Of a stretch of DNA of 15,243 bases, positions 1 through 5,994 are shown one piece after another. The stretch comes from Deltaproteobacteria bacterium (GTDB lineage Bacteria > Myxococcota_A > Polyangia > Polyangiales > Houyiibacteriaceae), in contig QMMB01000023.1 of the NCBI GenBank assembly GCA_003647035.1, positions 1-15,243 of the forward strand. Reading direction: 5' to 3'. The position numbers and the translations under genes are program-made. Position 1 is the stretch's first letter. Each line of letters opens with the position of its first letter. Below the pieces are notes generated by a model. That model searched no databases, was not told the origin of the DNA, and was given only the letters and a program-made list of their open reading frames with translations.

Positions 1-885
1 CAGGTTGGAGATGATCGTCTTGGCGAACACTTGCTCACCGGCTAGCGCGGCGTCGTCGGAGAGTTGGATGCCGACCGCCTTGCCGTCTTCGGTGAGGATC
101 TTGGTTACGGGGCAGGTGTTCCAGATCTCGCCGCCGTGGGAAACGAAGCATTTGACCAGCGCATGGGTTAGCGCGTGGGAGCCGCCCTTGGCCGTGTGCA
201 CCGCCATTGGCGTCATCCCGCAGAGGCCGAGCACGGTGGGGCCGACCCGATGGTTGAGTGGCCACTGACCGGTAAACTCACCGAGCGCCCCGGGGAGGGT
301 GCGCACGTGCTCGGACTCGAAGGCGATCTCGAGCAGCTCGAAGCCGGTCATGCGGGCGACGTCATCGCCGTCGATGGGCAAGCCCATCGCCTTGCACATC
401 TCGCCGTTGAGCTTGGCGGTGCGTTCGGCGACCTCCATCGTCGGCGGGGCGAACAGCGCAAGCTGAGCGATCGCGACCGCCTCTTCCATGTTTTCGGCGC
501 CGAACTGTTGAAAGGCCATCACCGTGGCGGCGTCGGCATCGGAGTGGCGTGCGACGCTGGCTAGGCTCACCTCCATGTCCAGCGCCTGAACACTGTTCTT
601 GCCGTCCTTGAATGGCTTGGCAAAGATGACGTCGGTCCCGCGGAGGTCGAGTCCGTAACTCTCCAGCTCCAGGTCGAGCATCGGGGGGCCCATCGCCGGC
701 ACCAGCCAGGCGGCGTGGGTATTGTGAAGGAATCCCGGGATCCCCAGCTCGATGGTGTCGCAGTGGGCGCCGCATTGCCCGCGGGCCTCGAACACCCCGA
801 CGGACAAGCCGGCCTTCTGTAGGTAGGCGGCGGTCGTCAGACCGTTGATCCCCGCACCGATGAGGATCACGTCATAGTCTTTCAC
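1..885 (-). CDS. Phytoene desaturase-like FAD oxidoreductase, C-terminus beyond left edge
   Basis: An open frame runs from a GTG at 885 to the window edge without a stop, giving the first 295 residues. The protein opens with a Rossmann ADP-binding motif (IGAGINGLTTAAYL, residues 9-22) followed by an acidic residue at the end of the second strand (FEARG), the dinucleotide fingerprint of the COG1233/phytoene desaturase family, whose members are usually 500-580 residues. The GTG start is chosen because GGAGG lies six bases upstream and because the motif normally begins within the first ten residues. It is transcribed away from the gene at 1068, from a shared AT-rich gap of 182 bases. The family includes carotenoid desaturases, retinol saturases and many uncharacterised enzymes, so the substrate is unknown. 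It resembles the two FAD genes at 2349-5796 in fold only; they are not close copies. Confidence 0.85.
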   Translation of the reverse strand, partial: MKDYDVILIGAGINGLTTAAYLQKAGLSVGVFEARGQCGAHCDTIELGIPGFLHNTHAAWLVPAMGPPMLDLELESYGLDLRGTDVIFAKPFKDGKNSVQALDMEVSLASVARHSDADAATVMAFQQFGAENMEEAVAIAQLALFAPPTMEVAERTAKLNGEMCKAMGLPIDGDDVARMTGFELLEIAFESEHVRTLPGALGEFTGQWPLNHRVGPTVLGLCGMTPMAVHTAKGGSHALTHALVKCFVSHGGEIWNTCPVTKILTEDGKAVGIQLSDDAALAGEQVFAKTIISNL

Positions 886-947
886 TCTTCGCCTCCAATT
901 GGGGCCTTCCCCTACTACGTTGATTTAAGAGCGCTTTTTGGTGGCAG

Positions 948-976
948 TTGACACTGCGTATACTAACAACTAGACT
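948..976 (+). promoter_or_regulatory. Sigma70-like promoter P-A (TTGACA-17-TAGACT)
   Basis: A perfect -35 hexamer TTGACA (948-953) is separated by 17 bases from TAGACT (971-976), which matches the -10 consensus at four of six positions. The first ten bases (TTGACACTGC) are identical to those of promoter P-B on the other strand at 5915-5906. A short inverted repeat, GCAGT-TGAC-ACTGC (944-957), overlaps the -35 and is not present in P-B. The promoter faces the gene at 1068. The call rests on consensus match plus duplication; no start site has been mapped. Confidence 0.65.
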
Positions 977-977
977 C

Positions 978-1016
978 TTAGTATAGATGGGACTCTAAGC
1001 ATACACAAGGCTCCAT
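978..1016 (+). promoter_or_regulatory. Operator-like block A, near-copy of block B at 5846-5884
   Basis: This 39-base block immediately downstream of the -10 of P-A matches the minus-strand block at 5884-5846 at 35 of 39 positions without gaps. It carries two similar boxes in direct orientation, TTAGTATA (978-985) and TAAGCATA (996-1003), 18 bases apart start to start, as in block B. The first box also has a perfect inverted partner upstream, TATACTAA (959-966). The conserved part covers the expected transcription start, where a repressor or activator would bind. The identity of the binding protein is not visible here. Confidence 0.65.
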
Positions 1017-1067
1017 TTAGGACATAGAGGACTCCAACGTCCGGATCGTAGGGACGAGGCTCAAACC

Positions 1068-1658
1068 ATGAGATTGAAGTCAAAAGGCCTGGGCCGAAAA
1101 GAGCTGGTGATGGACTTTCGCGAGTACACGGTGGTGCGCGAGGGCGACGAGCTGGTGGTCGTCGGGACGATTCGCGACCCGATCAATTGGGAGTTCACCA
1201 TCCGCCTGTGCGAAGACGACTTGGCGGGGATGCTCGCCCTCGGTGCCAATCGCAACACCTTTGGGTTGATCATGCGCTGGTTGTTTGGGCTCATGCGCTG
1301 GTTGTTTGGACACCGGCCCAAGCACCACTGGACTCAAAACCGCGACGAACACCTCGCCGAGGGCAAGAAGCGCTTGCTCGCGGCGAAGGCTGTCGCTCCG
1401 GAAAAAGCGGCCGACGCGCTGAAGCCGTCTCCGCTCGCCGCAGCGAAACGCCGGCGTCGACTGCCTGCGCCAAGAAAAGTCGAAAAGCTGGAGTGCCCGC
1501 TCAACGGAAACCGCTGTCAGGTCACCTTTAGGCCGGCGAGCTCGGCGAACGGTGCGCCAGCCAAGCCGCGCGAGGTCATTGCCTGTTCCGCGATGGCCAA
1601 TCCCAGCAACATCGATTGTAGCAAAGCCTGTCTCGAGGCTCAGAGCTCCGCCGCCTAG
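1068..1658 (+). CDS. Hypothetical protein with C-terminal cysteine cluster
   Basis: I do not recognise this 196-residue protein. The N-terminal part (about residues 15-60) looks like a compact alpha/beta domain with alternating hydrophobic residues (EYTVVREGDELVVVGTIRDP). It is followed by two copies of MRWLFG, a basic low-complexity stretch around residues 120-140, and a C-terminal segment with cysteines at 143, 150, 173, 184 and 188 (the last pair as CSKAC), which could bind a metal. There is no signal peptide. The ATG at 1068 has GAGG eight bases upstream; a second ATG at 1110 (VMDFREY) is an alternative start. It is the first gene downstream of promoter P-A and ends 16 bases before the methyltransferase gene, so the two are probably cotranscribed. 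A zinc- or iron-binding accessory or regulatory role is possible but unproven. Confidence 0.7.
   Translation: MRLKSKGLGRKELVMDFREYTVVREGDELVVVGTIRDPINWEFTIRLCEDDLAGMLALGANRNTFGLIMRWLFGLMRWLFGHRPKHHWTQNRDEHLAEGKKRLLAAKAVAPEKAADALKPSPLAAAKRRRRLPAPRKVEKLECPLNGNRCQVTFRPASSANGAPAKPREVIACSAMANPSNIDCSKACLEAQSSAA
1270..1309 (+). repeat. In-frame tandem duplication, period 21 bases
   Basis: Nineteen bases at 1270-1288 are repeated exactly at 1291-1309, with a period of 21 bases, so the reading frame is kept and the peptide MRWLFG appears twice in a row, separated by one leucine. The near-perfect identity at DNA level, including third codon positions, points to a recent slippage or duplication event inside the hypothetical gene. 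Confidence 0.9.
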
Positions 1659-1674
1659 ACGGGAGGCAGAGCGC

Positions 1675-2343
1675 ATGATGACAAGCGACCAGGTCCGGGA
1701 CTTCTACACGCAGAACGCGTGGCTCTACCACCGCCTCTACATCGACGTCCTGCGCTACGGGCGCGGCATGAACGCGTTTCTGAGACAGTCGGGAACGCTC
1801 GAGCCAAACCTCAAGATCCTCGATGCCGGATGTGGGACCGGAAACGTGACCCGGCAGGTCCTCGACGTCGCTCGGCGCGGGGGCATCACCGGGCTATCGC
1901 TTCACGGCTTCGATCTCACTCCGGCCATGCTGGACCGGTTCCGCCAATGGCTGCACCGCGAGAAAGTCGAAGCCGTCGATCTCCGCGAGGCCAACGTACT
2001 CGAGCCCCATCACCTTCCGGAGAGCTGGATCGGGTACGACCGGATCCTCTCTTCGGCCATGCTCGAGTACCTCCCCAAGGATCGGCTCGCCGAGGCCCTC
2101 GCTCACCTCCGGCAGCGGCTCGCCGGCGACGGCACGCTCACGATCTTCATCACCAGACGCAACATCTTGATGAAGGCCCTCATCGAGTGGTGGTGGAAGG
2201 CGAACATCTACACCCGAGACGAGCTCCGCGAGATATTCCGCCAGGCCGGCTTCGATTCGGTCACCTTCCACCGCTTCCCCTGGCCCTTTTGGCATCTGAA
2301 CCTCTGGGGCCTGGTCGTCGAAGCCCGAAACTCCCGAAGGTGA
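1675..2343 (+). CDS. Class I SAM-dependent methyltransferase
   Basis: This 222-residue protein carries the glycine-rich S-adenosylmethionine motif I (ILDAGCGTGNVT, about residues 48-59), an acidic strand end (LHGFDLTPAML) and a motif with acidic residues before the DRILSSAMLEYLP segment, in the order expected for Rossmann-fold methyltransferases. The ATG at 1675 is chosen because GGGAGG at 1661-1666 sits eight bases upstream; a longer reading frame extends into the previous gene but has no ribosome site. The C-terminus is rich in tryptophan and aromatic residues (EWWWKANIY, FPWPFWHLNLW), suggesting a hydrophobic substrate or membrane contact. It follows the cysteine-cluster gene and converges on the FAD oxidoreductase operon. 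The methyl acceptor (O-, N- or C-) cannot be told from sequence. Confidence 0.88.
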   Translation: MMTSDQVRDFYTQNAWLYHRLYIDVLRYGRGMNAFLRQSGTLEPNLKILDAGCGTGNVTRQVLDVARRGGITGLSLHGFDLTPAMLDRFRQWLHREKVEAVDLREANVLEPHHLPESWIGYDRILSSAMLEYLPKDRLAEALAHLRQRLAGDGTLTIFITRRNILMKALIEWWWKANIYTRDELREIFRQAGFDSVTFHRFPWPFWHLNLWGLVVEARNSRR

Positions 2344-2348
2344 ATTCG

Positions 2349-4028
2349 TTACCCTTCGTCGAGGTACTCCTTCGAGTACTTCACGATCTCTTTGGTCGGC
2401 TTCCACCACTTCTTCACCTCGAGATCCTCCGCGACGGTGTTTGCCGCGAGGTAGCCGCCGGCTCCGAGCACGCAGCCGCCCGGATAGTTGGACGCGCCCG
2501 CCGTGTAGAGCCCCTCGATCGGGGTCCTCGTGGTCGAGCAGTCCTGGTTCGGGCGGAAGCAGCCCAACTGCAGCGGCTCGTAGTCGCCGTGCTTGATGGC
2601 GCCGAAGCGCATGTTCGGGAGGCGGATCTCGATGTCCTCGGGAGTTTCGAGATTTGTCATGACGATGTTCTCTCGCTTCATGTTCGGGGCGTACTTCGCC
2701 CATCTTCTGAGCATCGCCTCTTCCACCTCGGCGCGGCGCGCATCCCAACCGCCCTCCAGTGCGTAAGGGGCATGCATCTGCAGAAAGGAGACCTGTCGGT
2801 GGGCCTGGTCGGGCGGAACGCGGACGAGGTGGCTATCCCACGCGCTCTCGCAGGTCGAGTGGCCCCCGAAGGCGTCGAAGTCGATCCGCCCCGCGCGCAC
2901 GTTGTCCCAGTGCTCGAGCAGCTGGTCCGTCCCCTCGAAGCCAAGGATCGTCATGAACGTCTCGCTCGCCTGGGGATCCTTCGGTAGGTAGCGCGGTGCT
3001 TCTTCCGAGACGACGTGCAGAGTGTTGAAGCTCCATTTGTCGTACTTCCATCCTTCGGCCGAGGCCTTCAGGCCGTCGGGTACCTGGTCGCCATCCATGA
3101 GATCGAGGAAGGTCGTCTGCGGGTCCAGCGTGGAGATCACCGCGTTGCTGTACAGGTTCCGTCCCTCCCACAGTTCGACGCCGGCGACGGCGCCGTCCTT
3201 CATGATGATCTTGTTGACCTGAGAGGAGTCCAGGATGACCCCACCGGCCCGGACGATCTCCCGTGCCAGGCAACCAGCGAGCTTGTGGGAGCCGCCCTGG
3301 CAGTACGCCTTGTTCATCATTCGATCGAGATAGAGCGGCACGAAGAGCCCCAGCCCCGTCTCATGCGGATCCAGGCCCCACATGCAGACGTGATAGAGCA
3401 GGATCGCCCGTACGCGGTCGTTCTCGAACAAGTTCGTGATGATATCGAACGGGCTCTGGTCGTTGAGCTCGAGGAGCTCGTTGCCCAGGTCGGTCTTCTG
3501 AAGCGCCAGCGTGATGTCGAGCGGAGCCATCGGCGGCAGGTAGGTCGCCGGTGCGAGGATCTCTTTCACGATCTTCCGCCAGCGGCCCATGGTCCGGCTG
3601 AAGGTGTCTGAGTCTTTGAGCGAGAACTTGTGAAAGGAGTCCGTCGTGTCGGCGATCATCCGCGTCAAGAGGACCGAATCGCCGTTCTCGAACACCATCG
3701 AGCTCTGTAGATTGGGCTTGATCCAGACTAGGCCGTGCTGCTTCAGGTCGAAATCCCTGAGGACCGGCATGAAGTCCACCATCATGTGGTAGATGGCGTG
3801 GATGTTCGAGGAGTAGCCCGGGAACAGGATCTCCTCGGTGGCGAGTCCACCGCCGACCTCGTAGCGCCGCTCGACGAGGGCCACCCGGAGGCCCGCGCGG
3901 GCCAGATAGGCGGCGGCGATCAAGCCGTTCGGGCCAGCCCCGATGACCACCGCGTCCCAATCGCTGTCCGGAGGAAACTCCTCGAAGAAACTCTGTGGAT
4001 GCTGATAGCCTTTGAATTCCCTTGTCAT
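2349..4028 (-). CDS. Phytoene desaturase-like FAD oxidoreductase (559 aa)
   Basis: A full-length COG1233-type flavoenzyme. The FAD-binding Rossmann motif is at residues 29-42 (IGAGPNGLIAAAYL), with the acidic strand end and glycine run (VERRYEVGGG) about 20 residues later. The C-terminal FAD-contact segment is GLYTAGASNYPGGCVLGAGGY, the classic form for carotenoid desaturases and saturases. About 25 residues precede the Rossmann strand (MTREFKGYQHPQSFF onward). The ATG at 4028 is preferred over a frame open to 4160 because a purine-rich GAGAGAG lies seven bases upstream and because the longer version would overlap the preceding gene. It starts 34 bases after the stop of the 577-residue FAD gene, so the two form an operon read from promoter P-B. 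Its stop lies five bases from the stop of the convergent methyltransferase gene. The likely reaction is desaturation or saturation of an isoprenoid-like or other lipophilic chain; the substrate is unknown. Confidence 0.88.
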   Translation of the reverse strand: MTREFKGYQHPQSFFEEFPPDSDWDAVVIGAGPNGLIAAAYLARAGLRVALVERRYEVGGGLATEEILFPGYSSNIHAIYHMMVDFMPVLRDFDLKQHGLVWIKPNLQSSMVFENGDSVLLTRMIADTTDSFHKFSLKDSDTFSRTMGRWRKIVKEILAPATYLPPMAPLDITLALQKTDLGNELLELNDQSPFDIITNLFENDRVRAILLYHVCMWGLDPHETGLGLFVPLYLDRMMNKAYCQGGSHKLAGCLAREIVRAGGVILDSSQVNKIIMKDGAVAGVELWEGRNLYSNAVISTLDPQTTFLDLMDGDQVPDGLKASAEGWKYDKWSFNTLHVVSEEAPRYLPKDPQASETFMTILGFEGTDQLLEHWDNVRAGRIDFDAFGGHSTCESAWDSHLVRVPPDQAHRQVSFLQMHAPYALEGGWDARRAEVEEAMLRRWAKYAPNMKRENIVMTNLETPEDIEIRLPNMRFGAIKHGDYEPLQLGCFRPNQDCSTTRTPIEGLYTAGASNYPGGCVLGAGGYLAANTVAEDLEVKKWWKPTKEIVKYSKEYLDEG

Positions 4029-4062
4029 CGTATTGCTCTCTCTTCTTTGGCTGGCCTTCTTC

Positions 4063-5796
4063 CTACACTCGGCCTTCACCCGGGACCGCCGAGATCTTTC
4101 CCGCCTCGGGCACGTACCAGGGCGACGCGTACCACCAGTCGCCCGGCTCGACGATTCCATCCTCGATGAGGATGTGCATGAGGTTGTAGCCGACGGCCAT
4201 CAGGCACAGCCCGCCCGGGTGTGCGGCGGATTGGTGCGCGAGGTACAGACCGTCGATATCGGGAACCCGGTAGCGGGACAGCTCCGGTAGCGGGCGTTCG
4301 TTCCACCACTCATCCCGGTCGCAACGAGTGCCGTACCAGGAGCCCCCGAGCATTCCGGTGTTGCGGAACTCCTGCTCCCAGGGGCTGTCGCTGATGATCT
4401 CAACGAGATTGTCGTCGTCGAGGTTCTCGACAACGCAGGAGAGGGTCTTGCGCATGTACTCGTTCCACTTCGCTTTGTCCGCTGGGGTTTCGTCCATGGC
4501 GAGAACGCCGTCGACGTTGTACTGAGGGGTCGGGACCATCATCCAGAGCGGCCCGTTGATGTGATAGCCCTCCCGCGTGCACTGGGGCTGCGTCTCATCG
4601 TAGAGGCTCGAGGCCACCATGCCCCACATGGCTTCATCGGGCGGGATATCGAGGTTCTCCTGCCGGCCAAGCACGCACTCGAGGTTCTTGTAGTAGATCT
4701 CTTTATTCTCCATGCAGTAGAAGCCGCCCGAGAAGGGGTGCGGATCCTCGTCGCTCCATTTGAAGGGCTCGCGATAGCGGAGCTCCTCCTTCGTGAGAAA
4801 GTGGGCCATGTACAGACTTCCACCCTTGAGGCTCAGGTCGTTGATCCGTTGCATGAAGCCCGCGTCGAGTTGCTTCGGACCGATCAGCTTCTGGAAGGTG
4901 GGTTTGATGTGGACGGCGCTGATGACGGCCTTGTTGGCGTAGATCTTCTTGACGCCCCAGGCCGCGTCGTCCCTGAGGCGCACGCCGATCGCGCGGCCGT
5001 CGTCGATGAGGATCTCCTCGACGGGGCAGCAGCTGCGGACGACGGCCCCGTGCGCGATCGCGCACCGGACGAGCGCGTGGTAGTAGCCGTGCATGTTGCC
5101 GCGGGCGGCGACAGGCTTTGCGATGGCCGGCGGCAGCACGGTCGCGACACACTCGATTGCCGGGACGGCTACACCCGGAAAGTGCGCGAAGGCGCCGGAG
5201 ACGTTTGCGATGTAGGCCTGGTGGACCTTGAAGGGCTCGCTCTCGATGAACTGGTCCAGGAGGTCGAACATGGTCCATTCGAGCACCTCCTTGGACCAGA
5301 TCTCGGGCATATTGTCCCGGTACACTTGCATGTACGGGATCGTGTTCTCGTCCAGTTCGACGTAGCTCGGGTGCGGCGGGGTCCAGAAGGTCGCCCGGAG
5401 GAGATCCCGGTAGCAGGGCGGATCGCTGAGCAGGCCGATGGCCTGGGCCCAGCCCATCTGGTCCGCTTCGGAGACCGGGACAGTTCCGTCTCGGGTCATG
5501 GGCCCGCGATCGATGTCGAAGGGCACCTCGTTCCGCGGGTTGTAGTCCATGCGGAACCCGTAGCGCCACAGCTCGAGCTGGTCCCAGCCGGGTGCGGCGC
5601 CGGCGTAGTTGCCAATCGCGTGGGGCTGGATGCGCACGCCCGCGAGCGGTTCGACGGTCTCCTGGGCCCCGCCTCCCTCGGGCCTCTCCTCGAGTATGCA
5701 GACGCTGAGCCCGCTCTTGGCTAGATAGGCGGCCGTGGTGGTGCCGTTGTGTCCACCACCAATGATGACCACATCGAATCTCTCTTCCTTGGCCAT
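4063..5796 (-). CDS. Phytoene desaturase-like FAD oxidoreductase (577 aa)
   Basis: The first gene of the minus-strand operon. The N-terminus shows the FAD-binding motif IGGGHNGTTTAAYL (residues 12-25) and ILEERPEGGGAQE. The C-terminal segment that contacts FAD reads GLYLAHQSAAHPGGLCLMAVGYN, a divergent form of the usual GLY-x-x-G-x-x-x-HPGGG pattern. The middle of the protein is rich in tryptophan and tyrosine, perhaps lining a large hydrophobic pocket. The ATG at 5796 has GGGAGG about six bases upstream (5807-5802). It is read from promoter P-B and followed by the 559-residue FAD enzyme 34 bases later. Two dissimilar members of one family in a single operon suggest two steps on one substrate or a heteromeric enzyme. 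The family call is firm; the function is not known. Confidence 0.87.
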   Translation of the reverse strand: MAKEERFDVVIIGGGHNGTTTAAYLAKSGLSVCILEERPEGGGAQETVEPLAGVRIQPHAIGNYAGAAPGWDQLELWRYGFRMDYNPRNEVPFDIDRGPMTRDGTVPVSEADQMGWAQAIGLLSDPPCYRDLLRATFWTPPHPSYVELDENTIPYMQVYRDNMPEIWSKEVLEWTMFDLLDQFIESEPFKVHQAYIANVSGAFAHFPGVAVPAIECVATVLPPAIAKPVAARGNMHGYYHALVRCAIAHGAVVRSCCPVEEILIDDGRAIGVRLRDDAAWGVKKIYANKAVISAVHIKPTFQKLIGPKQLDAGFMQRINDLSLKGGSLYMAHFLTKEELRYREPFKWSDEDPHPFSGGFYCMENKEIYYKNLECVLGRQENLDIPPDEAMWGMVASSLYDETQPQCTREGYHINGPLWMMVPTPQYNVDGVLAMDETPADKAKWNEYMRKTLSCVVENLDDDNLVEIISDSPWEQEFRNTGMLGGSWYGTRCDRDEWWNERPLPELSRYRVPDIDGLYLAHQSAAHPGGLCLMAVGYNLMHILIEDGIVEPGDWWYASPWYVPEAGKISAVPGEGRV

Positions 5797-5845
5797 GCAG
5801 ACCTCCCAAGACGCAACAGAAACGCACGCATTTACATACTAATAG

Positions 5846-5884
5846 ATGGAGCCATGTGTATGCTTAGATCCCAATCTATACTAA
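5846..5884 (-). promoter_or_regulatory. Operator-like block B, near-copy of block A
   Basis: Read on the minus strand, this block matches block A (978-1016) at 35 of 39 positions, including uninterrupted identical runs of 11 and 12 bases. It contains TTAGTATA (5884-5877) and TAAGCATA (5866-5859) with the same 18-base spacing as in block A. A further related box, TTAGTATG (5842-5835), lies just downstream of it. The plus-strand sequence at 5877-5891, TATACTAAAAGTATA, is a palindrome with six-base arms that includes the -10 element. ATGGAGCCAT (5846-5855) is also a small inverted repeat. The surroundings are visibly AT-rich compared with the coding sequence on both sides. Confidence 0.65.
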
Positions 5885-5885
5885 A

Positions 5886-5915
5886 AGTATATTTACGGGC
5901 AATAGGCAGTGTCAA
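5886..5915 (-). promoter_or_regulatory. Sigma70-like promoter P-B (TTGACA-18-TATACT)
   Basis: On the minus strand, a perfect TTGACA (5915-5910) is followed after 18 bases by TATACT (5891-5886), five of six matches to the -10 consensus. The ten bases from the -35 onward are the same as in P-A. It drives the FAD oxidoreductase operon starting at 5796, leaving a leader of roughly 80 bases. Because the -10 lies in a palindrome, TATACT also occurs on the plus strand (5877-5882), so weak divergent transcription toward the radical SAM gene is conceivable, although I see no matching plus-strand -35. Confidence 0.68.
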
Positions 5916-5934
5916 TCTTACGGGGTGTTGACGC

Positions 5935-5956
5935 AACCATGACCCAACCATGACCC
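5935..5956 (+). repeat. Perfect 11-base tandem repeat upstream of radical SAM gene
   Basis: AACCATGACCC occurs twice head to tail (5935-5945 and 5946-5956). Each copy contains an ATG. The pair lies between promoter P-B and the radical SAM gene, 35 bases before its start. It could be an operator, or simple slippage; nothing else identifies it. Confidence 0.7.
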
Positions 5957-5994
5957 AGCGAAGACATGGTGCGCGTTACGTTACGCCTCAATGA
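5950..5994 (+). other. Possible 14-codon upstream ORF overlapping the radical SAM start
   Basis: The second ATG of the 11-base repeat opens a short frame encoding MTQRRHGARYVTPQ whose TGA stop (5992-5994) overlaps the ATG at 5991 as ATGA, the arrangement used in translational coupling. The radical SAM gene has no obvious ribosome site of its own, which would make coupling useful. However, the small frame also lacks a clear ribosome site, and such a short frame can arise by chance. Low-confidence call. Confidence 0.25.

Noticed and set aside
1719..2987. Long plus-strand frame (422 codons) overlapping the methyltransferase and the FAD gene
   Set aside because: Arginine/proline-rich translation without motifs; it lies across two genes with clear family signatures in other frames. 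A GC-rich shadow.
2349..4160. Longer N-terminus for the 559-residue FAD protein starting at 4160
   Set aside because: The extra 44 residues are arginine/serine-rich, overlap the previous gene by nearly 100 bases and have no ribosome site, whereas ATG 4028 does.
4561..5724. Long plus-strand frame (387 codons) opposite the 577-residue FAD gene
   Set aside because: It is the antisense frame of a strongly supported flavoenzyme, has no ribosome site or recognisable domain, and is typical of codon bias in GC-rich DNA.
946..5917. The inverted near-repeats as terminal repeats of a transposon or mobile cassette
   Set aside because: They contain well-spaced promoter hexamers facing the genes, no transposase or integrase lies between, and I saw no target-site duplication outside them. 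Kept as an alternative only.
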